IMG/VR virus record: IMGVR_UViG_3300042934_000619
Coordinates: 38,443-102,442 of that record
Strand: one strand, 5' to 3'
DNA: 64,000 nucleotides
Source: a virus
Shown here: piece by piece, positions 57,477 to 64,000 of the stretch
How the letters are laid out: every line of letters begins with the position of its first letter
Position numbering within the stretch: the first letter of the stretch is position 1
Translations under genes and position numbers: made by a program
The notes under the pieces: model-generated
Seen by the model: only the letters and a program-made list of their open reading frames with translations
Told to the model about the DNA's origin: nothing
Databases searched by the model: none

Positions 57477-57507
57477 CCTTGAAGGGTGACAATCGGAAGG
57501 ATGCGCT

Positions 57508-58551
57508 ATGCGCAAGTTGGCAACTAGTCCGGTTCCTCCGCTGCCTCGCTATGGGACAGCCAAGGGGACCAGTGCGCGCATTATGCCGCGTACGATCAAG
57601 AATGAGGTCCGTGCGCCCCGGTGGTTGGGTTACGCCACTGGCAAGGGACACGCGTTCCTCGTTCCGGCCGGACCGATCGACCGTGACACCGTCAAGGGCG
57701 TGTGCGGTCGCGTTATGGAAGCTGGACGGCTCATCCCGTCCAAGGGTGAGCGCTGCAAGACGTGCTCGTCTGCCATGGCGGAGGACACGCGTAAGCGTGG
57801 CACCGGCTTGACCGAACCGACTGTCGACATTGTTGACACCGGGTCGGCCAAGGGTGACCCGCGCGAGGCGGAGTTGCGCCGTAGGGCGGAGTTGGCTCCG
57901 TTGTCCGGCGACGCTGGTGAATCGAATGCGGAGATTGTTGCTTCTCTCCGTTCGGGCGACAAGAAAGCGGCGATTGCGGACGCCCGTAAGTTGGATGCGC
58001 GCTCTCGTGAGCTGCGGTCCAAGGGGCGTAAGGGTCCCGTTCCGGTAGCGGAGCGTGCCCCGATCGGCAATCGGGATCATGGCGCAATCGATGGCGTGGC
58101 CATGGTTCAGGGACCGAACATGAACGGGAATGAGGGTGCGCTCACCAATTGGACGCGTCCCGCGCTCCCGAAGGGTGGTCTGCCAGCGTGCCTCGATGGG
58201 GCACCGATGGCGGAGGACAACCCGGACGCTCCCCGTCGGACGTGGCGTAATCCCGCTACGGGTGAGATTGAGCCTGCATCTGCGCGGCTTGACGGCTCCC
58301 TGCGTGAGCGTGGTGACCGCGAGATCGTCGAACGGGTTGACCGTGATGGTTTCCGGCTGGAGACCGCTAAGCGGACTAAGGCGTCGAAGCGTCGGCACCG
58401 TGCGCGTAAAGTCGCGGAGCGAAAGCTTCGGGAGCGCATTGAGGGCCGTGGGGAGAAGTTCGTCCCCAAGGGGCGCATGGTCGACCCGGTGCAGGTGGAG
58501 TTGAAGCGTTTGCGTAAGGGCGGCGCCGATCTCCCCACCCATGGGTGGTAG
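57508..58551 (+). CDS. hypothetical basic protein
   Basis: 347 residues behind TCGGAAGGATGCGCT. Rich in Arg and Lys, with CKTC near residue 84 and a coiled, very basic C-terminus (KRTKASKRRHRARKVAERKLRERIEGRG). Likely nucleic-acid binding. First gene of the right-end cluster, after the structured leader. No family recognised. Confidence 0.7.
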   Translation: MRKLATSPVPPLPRYGTAKGTSARIMPRTIKNEVRAPRWLGYATGKGHAFLVPAGPIDRDTVKGVCGRVMEAGRLIPSKGERCKTCSSAMAEDTRKRGTGLTEPTVDIVDTGSAKGDPREAELRRRAELAPLSGDAGESNAEIVASLRSGDKKAAIADARKLDARSRELRSKGRKGPVPVAERAPIGNRDHGAIDGVAMVQGPNMNGNEGALTNWTRPALPKGGLPACLDGAPMAEDNPDAPRRTWRNPATGEIEPASARLDGSLRERGDREIVERVDRDGFRLETAKRTKASKRRHRARKVAERKLRERIEGRGEKFVPKGRMVDPVQVELKRLRKGGADLPTHGW

Positions 58552-58568
58552 TTCCGGGCAGTGGTTGG

Positions 58569-58606
58569 ACCGTAGGGGCACCGTTTCAGAACGGTGTCCC
58601 TACGGT
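58569..58606 (+). terminator. terminator hairpin
   Basis: ACCGTAGGG-CACCGTT pairs with AACGGTG-CCCTACGGT (one G-T in the stem) around TCAG, followed by GTTTC. Confidence 0.85.
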
Positions 58607-58643
58607 GTTTCAGGCCGTCCGGTCTGACAGCAAGGGGAGAGAT

Positions 58644-58937
58644 ATGTTCAGGCGTTCGTGGATCAGGGTGACTGTCGACGGGGAAACGCGTCGCGTTGTT
58701 TTCGAGCGTTGCCCGCACTGCTCTCGTGGCACTCGGGTATGGGTGCCGGACGGGTTCAGGCGCCGTATGGCCGGGCACGTCCTCATGGGCCGGGGCAACG
58801 GTTCGGAGGCTGTGATCAACGCTGCGTGTCCGGGTGACGTGAGCGTACGGATGGCATACGGCATCGTGAGGCGTGGCCCGTACCGCACGGCCACGTTCAT
58901 GCGGTCGGTGCGGTCGGTCGTCGCGCTCATGGACTAG
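58644..58937 (+). CDS. small hypothetical protein
   Basis: 97 residues behind AAGGGGAGAGAT. A CPHC pair and a basic C-terminal half. No family recognised. Confidence 0.65.
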   Translation: MFRRSWIRVTVDGETRRVVFERCPHCSRGTRVWVPDGFRRRMAGHVLMGRGNGSEAVINAACPGDVSVRMAYGIVRRGPYRTATFMRSVRSVVALMD

Positions 58938-58956
58938 GTCCTGCGTGGTCACGTTT

Positions 58957-58988
58957 GGGGGTGTCTGTCTCGTACAGGCACCCCCCCC
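58957..58988 (+). terminator. terminator hairpin
   Basis: GGGGGTG/CACCCCC with inner CTGT/ACAG pairing, after the gene at 58644. Confidence 0.65.
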
Positions 58989-59013
58989 CATGCATGACCA
59001 GGGAGGAATGCGT

Positions 59014-59094
59014 ATGTGGGTTGCCATCGTGGTGATGGTCGGGGCTGGAGTCGCGCTCATGGTCGCGATTGCTGTCACGCCGAACGACAACTAG
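59014..59094 (+). CDS. 26-residue membrane peptide
   Basis: MWVAIVVMVGAGVALMVAIAVTPNDN, one membrane helix, behind GGGAGGAATGCGT (ATG at 59008 is too close to the ribosome binding site). Possibly expressed small peptide; function unknown. Confidence 0.45.
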   Translation: MWVAIVVMVGAGVALMVAIAVTPNDN

Positions 59095-59106
59095 GAAGGG
59101 AATGGC

Positions 59107-59193
59107 GTGTTGGTTCTGAAGGACGACATTCCGCAGGTCGTGATGGTTGAGGCTCGTGGTTGGGTGTCGTTCGTTTCGGAGTATGTGCCGTAG
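59107..59193 (+). CDS. 28-residue peptide
   Basis: GTG start at 59107 behind GGAAGGGAATGGC; VLVLKDDIPQVVMVEARGWVSFVSEYVP. Very short but well placed after the membrane peptide. Confidence 0.4.
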   Translation: MLVLKDDIPQVVMVEARGWVSFVSEYVP

Positions 59194-59217
59194 GGGTGTT
59201 CTGGTGTCCGGGGTGCA

Positions 59218-59233
59218 TGTTCCACGTGAAACA
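59218..59233. promoter_or_regulatory. parS-like site 1
   Basis: TGTTCCACGTGAAACA: one mismatch from the perfect palindrome of the bacterial parS site (TGTTTCACGTGAAACA), in the gap before the gene at 59295. Confidence 0.85.
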
Positions 59234-59294
59234 TCGTGGGCGTGCATTCCCGGTCTCGGCGCATCGCTGAGTGGTGACGGTCGGAGGGTGAGAT

Positions 59295-59738
59295 ATGACG
59301 GTGGCGTTGGCGACGGCGGTCCCGTATCCGGTAGTTGGGTTGCCGGGTGTGGCGCTCATGTGGGGGCCTGTGTGCCTCGATCATTGGCGCGTGACGGACC
59401 GTCCGACGGACGTGACGCGTGCGAGTGCGGAGAGGTTCGCGCACGCGATGCAGTGCACGAACGTGGACCACGGGCACGTGGACGCGTCCGGGTGGCACAA
59501 GCGGGTCGCCGGTGTGGTCGGGTGTCTGCACTGTGAGGACGGCTCGTTCGCGTCAGGGCATTACGTGTGCACGCATGGTGCGCCGTGCGATGACTGCATG
59601 GATGCCGGTGTGTCGGCGGCGGAGAACATCGCGGCGGGGTACGGCGCGAACGGTGAGGACACCGACGACGAAATGTACTACGACGACAGCTCATCCAACT
59701 ACGCATCGTGCGGATGGGACGGGCCGATCGAGTACTGA
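59295..59738 (+). CDS. hypothetical protein, Cys-rich
   Basis: 147 residues. Several Cys and His (CLHCEDGSF, CTHGAPCDDC) suggest zinc binding; the C-terminus is acidic (DTDDEMYYDDSSS). The ribosome binding site GGAGGGTGAGAT precedes it. Function unknown. Confidence 0.65.
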   Translation: MTVALATAVPYPVVGLPGVALMWGPVCLDHWRVTDRPTDVTRASAERFAHAMQCTNVDHGHVDASGWHKRVAGVVGCLHCEDGSFASGHYVCTHGAPCDDCMDAGVSAAENIAAGYGANGEDTDDEMYYDDSSSNYASCGWDGPIEY

Positions 59739-59760
59739 CGCGCGCAACGTCCGGGGTGCA

Positions 59761-59776
59761 TGTTTCACGTGGAACA
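59761..59776. promoter_or_regulatory. parS-like site 2
   Basis: TGTTTCACGTGGAACA, the exact reverse complement of site 1, between the genes at 59295 and 59831. Confidence 0.85.
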
Positions 59777-59830
59777 TGCACGCCCGGTCCTGGCGTGCGC
59801 TGGGAATGGTCAGCGAAGAGAGGGGCTGTT

Positions 59831-60091
59831 ATGGCGCGCAGCATCGACTACCCGACGGGTAACCCGAACGGGATGTCGTTCATCTGTAATCGGTGGGTGT
59901 TCACGGGGCCGGAGGGGTACCGGGTGCAGTTCGTCGATGGCGAGGGTGACGCGCGATGGGGCGTGTTCCGGTACGACGGCGCGTACACGCATCGGGCGTA
60001 CATCAAGCCGATGGCGGAGGACGACGCGCACGCGTTCGCGGCGCGGTTGTCGGGCCGTCCGGTCAACGTGGCGCAGGAGGTGACGGCATGA
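59831..60091 (+). CDS. small hypothetical protein
   Basis: 86 residues behind GAGAGGGGCTGTT. Beta-rich start (SFICNRWVFTGPEGYRVQFVDGEGDARW). Coupled to the next gene by overlap. Function unknown. Confidence 0.65.
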   Translation: MARSIDYPTGNPNGMSFICNRWVFTGPEGYRVQFVDGEGDARWGVFRYDGAYTHRAYIKPMAEDDAHAFAARLSGRPVNVAQEVTA

Positions 60092-60519
60092 TCATTGAGT
60101 ATGCGGGCCCGGCTGATCGTTCGGCCGGACCGGGGTGGATCCACAAGGCACGCGCCTGGTGGAACGTCCACACCGACGATCAGGGTGAGGTGAGGCGCGC
60201 GGTGCTCCGCGCCGTCAAGGCGGCGGTACCGGAGGACAGCACGGTCACGTTCGTGTCCTGGCACATGGACACGTCCACGCACCCGACGATCAACGCGTGG
60301 CCGAGTGTACGGGTGCTCGACGCGGAGAGTCAGCGGCTGCGCAAGGTGGTCGCCCGTGCATGCGACTTCTGTTCCAGTCCGAACCCGTGCAACTACCTGC
60401 GCATGCCGGACAAGAGCAACAAGGCGGCGTGCTTCACGTGTTTGCGTGGTGAGCAACTGGCCGCCGTGCGCTACGTGACCGTCGCATGGATCAAGGCAGA
60501 CGGCACGTTGCAGATCTGA
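60088..60519 (+). CDS. hypothetical protein with Cys pairs
   Basis: 143 residues. CDFCSSPNPCNYL ... CFTC could form a zinc ribbon in the C-terminal half. Start overlaps the previous stop. Function unknown. Confidence 0.65.
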   Translation: MIIEYAGPADRSAGPGWIHKARAWWNVHTDDQGEVRRAVLRAVKAAVPEDSTVTFVSWHMDTSTHPTINAWPSVRVLDAESQRLRKVVARACDFCSSPNPCNYLRMPDKSNKAACFTCLRGEQLAAVRYVTVAWIKADGTLQI

Positions 60520-60540
60520 CCGTGCGGGTTCGGGGCGCAG

Positions 60541-60556
60541 TGTTCCACGTGAAACA
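60541..60556. promoter_or_regulatory. parS-like site 3
   Basis: TGTTCCACGTGAAACA, identical to site 1, in the gap before the gene at 60604. Confidence 0.85.
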
Positions 60557-60603
60557 TCGTGCGAGCGCTGCGCCCAGTGTCCACACGGAAGGTGACAATC
60601 GAC

Positions 60604-60819
60604 ATGACGGAATTGAAGATCGAGCGCGTGCGCAGCGTGCTGTGGGTGACGGTGATATGCCCCGTGAGCAAAAGCAAGGGCGCGTCGGCGTCGGCGGACA
60701 AGGCGGCCCGTAAGTGGGTGCAGGAGAACAAGGGGTATCGGCAGGCGTTCCGGCGGTCGTCCAGTCAGACGTCCGGTGCGAAGGGGTTCCACTACCGGGC
60801 GGCGTTCGCCTTGCACTGA
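60604..60819 (+). CDS. small basic protein
   Basis: 71 residues, basic C-terminus (KWVQENKGYRQAFRRSSSQ). Ribosome binding site GGAAGGTGACAATCGAC. Function unknown. Confidence 0.6.
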   Translation: MTELKIERVRSVLWVTVICPVSKSKGASASADKAARKWVQENKGYRQAFRRSSSQTSGAKGFHYRAAFALH

Positions 60820-60845
60820 CCTGGTCGTGCGGGTCGTGGGCTCAA

Positions 60846-60861
60846 TGTTTCACGTGGAACA
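60846..60861. promoter_or_regulatory. parS-like site 4
   Basis: TGTTTCACGTGGAACA, identical to site 2, before the gene at 60900. Confidence 0.85.
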
Positions 60862-60899
60862 TTGGGTCCCCTGTCCGCATGGATGAGAGGAGAATGATC

Positions 60900-61370
60900 A
60901 TGTTCACGATCCACAAGCGTCCGCAAACGCGTATCGGCACCGATGGCGTGGTGCGCGAGGTACCGGGTGAGACGCGCACGATCACCACGTCGATGGGGCT
61001 GCTGAGGTTCGCGCTGCGGGAGCGGCTGTTCACCCACCGCACCGGCGGCCGTCCGTACCCGGCCCGGCCGGACAATGTGCACTTGGGGCGTGAGGGTGCA
61101 CCGACGTACGGGCTGTTCGACCCGCTCAAGCGGTGGGAAGTGACGTACGACCACGTTGAAGCGATGCGCCGTGCGCAGCGCGCGTACAACGAGCGCATGC
61201 ACTACCGGCGGGAGGTCGCGCCGATGTGGCGTCCGGACACGGAGTACGCGGGCAACGAGTCGGGTGTGGTGCACTACGCGGACAACTCGACCGTCCAGTA
61301 CGAGATCGACAAGGATGGTAACCGGCGTCACCGGACGATCATCGCGCCGGGTGGGGACGCCTGTTTCTAG
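60900..61370 (+). CDS. hypothetical protein
   Basis: 156 residues. Start ATG at 60900 or 60894; GAGAGGAGA fits the former. Rich in Arg and Tyr with no motif recognised. Confidence 0.65.
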   Translation: MFTIHKRPQTRIGTDGVVREVPGETRTITTSMGLLRFALRERLFTHRTGGRPYPARPDNVHLGREGAPTYGLFDPLKRWEVTYDHVEAMRRAQRAYNERMHYRREVAPMWRPDTEYAGNESGVVHYADNSTVQYEIDKDGNRRHRTIIAPGGDACF

Positions 61371-61383
61371 GGAGGGATAACCC

Positions 61384-61797
61384 GTGTTCGGGTACCGCAT
61401 GTGCACGGCGGAGGATGAGCAGTACGACCTACGACAGCTGTTCGCCTCCGCCATGGACCACCGCGCACCGGTGCGCGTGTCGTACTTCAAGCAACTGAAG
61501 CGGCCGGACCGGGCGATCGTTCCGGGTCAGTACGTGAAGGTGACGCGCGTGGTCGAACCGTTCGATTTCGACGTGGCGAAGATCGGCGCACGCATCGTGC
61601 GCGTGGTGGACCGCACCCCTGATGGGGTGTGGGGTCCCGCGTACCGGGCGATCCGGCTGGACCGGGTCGCGTTCAGCCGCAGCACGGGCAAGCCGTTGGC
61701 TGTCCGGCTGCTGTCGCAGGGGTTCATCTGTCCGACGCTGTTGGACGGTAAGCCGCTGCATTCGACAAAGCGTGTGCTTACCGCACGCGCGGCGTGA
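61384..61797 (+). CDS. hypothetical protein
   Basis: 137 residues from a GTG behind GGAGGGATAACCC. Alpha/beta, basic. No family recognised. Confidence 0.65.
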   Translation: MFGYRMCTAEDEQYDLRQLFASAMDHRAPVRVSYFKQLKRPDRAIVPGQYVKVTRVVEPFDFDVAKIGARIVRVVDRTPDGVWGPAYRAIRLDRVAFSRSTGKPLAVRLLSQGFICPTLLDGKPLHSTKRVLTARAA

Positions 61798-61826
61798 CAA
61801 ACCGAAGGTGACAGGAGACAGCAGGA

Positions 61827-62246
61827 ATGATGAACCACAAGGCGCGCCGTGCGCGCACGGGTCTGGCGTTCGGCACGGTCACCGGCCTGTTCCTGGGGCT
61901 GGCAGCGCTGTTCAGCGCGTCCGCCACGGAGGGGGCCGCGTCCACCGTGTCGAAGGTGAGCATCTGCGAGACCGGGTTCCCGAGCGACCCGGACTACGCG
62001 GCCGAGTGCATGAGGGACGGCACGAGGGAGGACGCTGCCGTCCTGTGGTACTTCGGCTACTCCGACGCGCAGCGCACGGCCGACTGCCGTACGGGGCGAC
62101 GCACGGGCGACCTGATCGGTGTGGTGCGTGAGACGCGCGGCGACGTGATCACGGACAACTTCCGCAACGGTGAGCAGATGATCCGCTGGACGGCGCGCAT
62201 GGGTGTGGCCGACTGCGAATCGCTCGGTTTCGGCGACGTCCGCTGA
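61827..62246 (+). CDS. putative secreted protein
   Basis: 139 residues. A basic start (NHKARRARTG), a hydrophobic stretch (LAFGTVTGLFLGLAALFSASA) and an A-x-A type site near residue 34 form a signal peptide. The mature part has four Cys (ICETG, ECMRD, DCRTG, DCESL), which could make two disulfides. Probably exported. Confidence 0.7.
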   Translation: MMNHKARRARTGLAFGTVTGLFLGLAALFSASATEGAASTVSKVSICETGFPSDPDYAAECMRDGTREDAAVLWYFGYSDAQRTADCRTGRRTGDLIGVVRETRGDVITDNFRNGEQMIRWTARMGVADCESLGFGDVR

Positions 62247-62264
62247 CAACCAGGAAGGGGAACG

Positions 62265-62528
62265 ATGATGTCCCGACGCAAGAGCCTGCCCACCCTGCAC
62301 GGGCGGGACGACGGCGTGATCATGTTCCGATCACGCCTGCTCGTCGACGAGAAGGACGGTGCCGACCTGTGCACGGCACTCGACCGCATGGTGCGCAGTC
62401 ATCCGCGCATCGGTGACGCGGTGATCCGCATGGGCGGGTGCGGTGGTGCGAGCGCGTATGTCAACGCGCTCGATTCGCTGCGCACGTACGAGAGCACCGG
62501 CGTGGCGATCGTCCCGCTGCGTCCGTAG
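62265..62528 (+). CDS. small hypothetical protein
   Basis: 87 residues behind AAGGGGAACG. Alpha/beta sequence with two consecutive possible ATG starts. Function unknown. Confidence 0.6.
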   Translation: MMSRRKSLPTLHGRDDGVIMFRSRLLVDEKDGADLCTALDRMVRSHPRIGDAVIRMGGCGGASAYVNALDSLRTYESTGVAIVPLRP

Positions 62529-62570
62529 TACCTGAGCGTCCCGCTTCGGGGCGTCTCCACGGTCACGTAT

Positions 62571-62586
62571 GTTTCACGTGGAACCG
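62571..62586. promoter_or_regulatory. parS-like site 5 (imperfect)
   Basis: TGTTTCACGTGGAACC: as sites 2 and 4 but with the last base changed. Confidence 0.7.
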
Positions 62587-62623
62587 TGGGGGCGTCCCCG
62601 TGGCACGGACGATAGGTGTATCT

Positions 62624-62821
62624 GTGATCAAGTCGAGTCGCATCCCCAAGGGGTGGGAGTTCGTGTCCATAGATCACGGATGGGAGGCGGCATGGTCAAC
62701 CGCGATGCGCTTCAAGCACGAGCGCGAGAGGCTGCGGCCCGACTTGTTCGTCCGCGTCAAGGTGGTCCCGTCGGGGAGCACCAACGTGTGGTGGATCTTG
62801 AAGAAGGAGGAGAGCAGATGA
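62624..62821 (+). CDS. small basic protein
   Basis: About 65 residues from a GTG at 62624 (an in-frame GTG at 62600 is possible). IKSSRIPKGWEFVSIDHGWEAAWSTAMRFKHERERLRPD. Overlaps the next gene by four bases. Confidence 0.5.
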   Translation: MIKSSRIPKGWEFVSIDHGWEAAWSTAMRFKHERERLRPDLFVRVKVVPSGSTNVWWILKKEESR

Positions 62822-63072
62822 GCGCCGAGGTGAGCCGCGTACTGTCCATCGACCCCGATGCGCAGCATCTGGAATTCCGCGCCAACGCTTGCCGGGAGTG
62901 CAACGAGTACAGTCCGCTGACCACGATCGACAACCCCTCCTGGAGTGTGTGGTTCGACGTGCACTCGCGCGAGACCGGGCACCAGAAGTTCTATCAGCTC
63001 AAGGTCGAGCGCAGCATGGGCGAGATCCACACCATGCCGAAGCCGAAGCGCCGGATGCTCGGCCAGCGCTGA
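62818..63072 (+). CDS. hypothetical protein with zinc motif
   Basis: 84 residues behind GGAGGAGAGCAG. CRECNEYS with later His residues; DVHSRETGHQKFYQLKVERS resembles small Streptomyces proteins of unknown function. The gene is followed by the perfect parS site. Confidence 0.65.
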   Translation: MSAEVSRVLSIDPDAQHLEFRANACRECNEYSPLTTIDNPSWSVWFDVHSRETGHQKFYQLKVERSMGEIHTMPKPKRRMLGQR

Positions 63073-63090
63073 GAAACAAGCACGCGTGAT

Positions 63091-63106
63091 TGTTTCACGT
63101 GAAACA
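63091..63106. promoter_or_regulatory. parS site 6 (perfect consensus)
   Basis: TGTTTCACGTGAAACA: the full 16-bp palindrome, identical to the consensus parS of Bacillus and containing the 14-bp GTTTCACGTGAAAC of Streptomyces. Confidence 0.92.
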
Positions 63107-63119
63107 TGGAAGGCAGGAC

Positions 63120-63329
63120 ATGGGAGTCACCGAAGAACTGAAGGCGCAGCTCGACACGCTTGAGCTGGTGTACGCCGACCTGACCGACGGGCGTGCGCTG
63201 GTCGTGGCGCAGGAAGAGGGCCGGTACGTCTTCGCCGACGGCGCGACCGCCCGTAACCTGCCGGACGCCGTGGACCAGGGACGCGCACTCGTGCGGTTCG
63301 CGATCAACCAGATGCGCCAGTCGGCGTGA
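63120..63329 (+). CDS. small hypothetical protein
   Basis: 69 residues, ATG at 63120 behind GAAGGCAGGAC. Helical start (GVTEELKAQLDTLELVYADL) and a beta part. Function unknown. Confidence 0.6.
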   Translation: MGVTEELKAQLDTLELVYADLTDGRALVVAQEEGRYVFADGATARNLPDAVDQGRALVRFAINQMRQSA

Positions 63330-63330
63330 A

Positions 63331-63346
63331 TGTTCCACGTGAAACA
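63331..63346. promoter_or_regulatory. parS-like site 7
   Basis: TGTTCCACGTGAAACA, starting two bases after the stop of the gene at 63120. Confidence 0.85.
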
Positions 63347-63370
63347 TCGACAGCCCAGGAAGGCGACAAC

Positions 63371-63871
63371 ATGACCGACACCCTCACCGTGGAGATCCCG
63401 CTCGAAGTGCGGGACAACTCCGAGACCGTGACCGACTACGCGTTCATGCGGCACCGCTCCCCGGGCCGGGGCGTGGTCACGGTGGTCGACCGAGACCGCT
63501 CGATCGACCTCTGTACCGCACTCCCCTCCCTCCAGTACACGCACCACCAGTGGCACGACACGAACCAGCGGAACGGCCAGCGTTGCCGCTTCGACATGAT
63601 CGTCAGCCACACCGGGCACGTGGTGTACCTGTTCCACACGGAACTGTGGACGCGTGTGGCCTGCCACATGGGCGACGACTGCTACTACTACGCCGCCTAC
63701 TACGTGCGCGAGGACGACCCGCGCGAGGAGATCGAGGACCAGCGTCCGTTCTGCGACGAGCACACCGCCGAGATCATCGGTGCGCCGCTCGTGCTCACGC
63801 AGGACAGCTACATTCGCGACGACGGCATCGCGGTCCGCCTGTCCGAGCGTCTGCTCGTCGGGCAGCACTGA
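63371..63871 (+). CDS. hypothetical protein
   Basis: 166 residues behind AGGAAGGCGACAAC. DRSIDLCTALPSLQYTHHQW, CHMGDDCYYYAAYYV and FCDEHTAE give several Cys and His that may bind metal. Ends with a terminator. Function unknown. Confidence 0.65.
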   Translation: MTDTLTVEIPLEVRDNSETVTDYAFMRHRSPGRGVVTVVDRDRSIDLCTALPSLQYTHHQWHDTNQRNGQRCRFDMIVSHTGHVVYLFHTELWTRVACHMGDDCYYYAAYYVREDDPREEIEDQRPFCDEHTAEIIGAPLVLTQDSYIRDDGIAVRLSERLLVGQH

Positions 63872-63891
63872 CCCCGTCACCTCAAGCCGAG

Positions 63892-63919
63892 CACCCCGCC
63901 ACCTCTCCCCGGCGGGGTG
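63892..63919 (+). terminator. terminator hairpin
   Basis: A 9-bp perfect stem, CACCCCGCC/GGCGGGGTG, with a 10-nt loop, followed by TTCCC. Confidence 0.75.
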
Positions 63920-63941
63920 TTCCCTTGACCTGACGGCGCAA

Positions 63942-63957
63942 TGTTCCACGTGAAACA
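63942..63957. promoter_or_regulatory. parS-like site 8
   Basis: TGTTCCACGTGAAACA, just before the last, truncated gene. Confidence 0.85.
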
Positions 63958-63975
63958 TCGACGAAAGGACACCGC

Positions 63976-64000
63976 ATGCCGGTGAAGGAATGGATCATCG
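63976..64000 (+). CDS. start of a gene cut by the window edge
   Basis: ATG at 63976 behind GAAAGGACACCGC; only MPVKEWII is visible. Nothing can be said of its function. Confidence 0.5.

Noticed and set aside
1-64000. CRISPR array, insertion sequence or integrase
   Set aside because: No regularly spaced direct repeats with spacers, no transposase or recombinase motifs and no inverted terminal repeats of an IS were seen.

Overview
The window is part of the genome of a tailed, siphovirus-type phage of an actinobacterial host, almost certainly Streptomyces or a close relative. It is GC-rich throughout, uses many GTG starts, and most start codons follow an AAGGAGACA-type ribosome binding site. 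It carries Streptomyces-flavoured genes (a DUF397 protein, a BldC-like MerR protein, an LAxTG-tagged peptide, a TerD protein). A complete HK97-type head and long-tail module is present. No integrase is visible, so nothing here settles whether the phage is temperate.

Layout. (1) 1-12,800, plus strand: accessory and early genes, many small, including a vWA protein next to a TerD-family protein, a sortase-signal peptide beside a hyaluronan-synthase-like glycosyltransferase, a DGQHR/ParB-fold protein and a SLOG protein. (2) 12,849-21,000, plus: replication and recombination, driven by a textbook TTGACA-17-TATAAT promoter: family A DNA polymerase, RuvC-like nuclease, SNF2-type helicase, HTH proteins, a Cas4/RecB-like nuclease, a Sak4-like ATPase and an SSB-like protein. 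(3) 21,080-24,667, plus: an RNA-rich island with an initiator-like tRNA-Met, five RNAs with the hallmarks of Y RNAs, several tRNA-like RNAs, a Ro60 (TROVE) gene, and tRNA-Arg and tRNA-Leu. (4) 24,700-27,515, plus: small accessory genes. (5) 27,534-53,163, minus: thyX, lysis genes, tail, connectors, capsid, ClpP-type protease with scaffold tail, portal and terminase, interrupted by an HNH gene and by two plus-strand regulatory genes. (6) 53,499-56,207, plus: BldC-like regulator, C5 methyltransferase, possible toxin-antitoxin pair, GntR regulator. (7) 56,208-57,507: a 1.3-kb non-coding control region with eight GCTCAnnTGAGC palindromes, duplicated hairpin elements and a structured leader. (8) 57,508-64,000, plus: small unknown genes whose gaps hold eight copies of a 16-bp palindrome matching the bacterial chromosomal centromere site parS.

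Most notable points. The Ro60 gene is preceded by a tandem array of Y RNAs (GTGCGmAG ... yTGATCT, with compensatory changes in the closing stem); two of them carry an internal circularly permuted tRNA fold (T-arm, loop-closed acceptor stem, D-arm), as in the YrlA type of bacterial Y RNA. The parS-like array at the right end suggests the DNA can recruit host ParB. Other points of interest are an apparent ATC start codon for a tail-tube protein, iteron-like palindromes, and phage versions of host developmental regulators.

Limits: all functions are read from motifs and context without database searches. RNA folds were worked out by eye.
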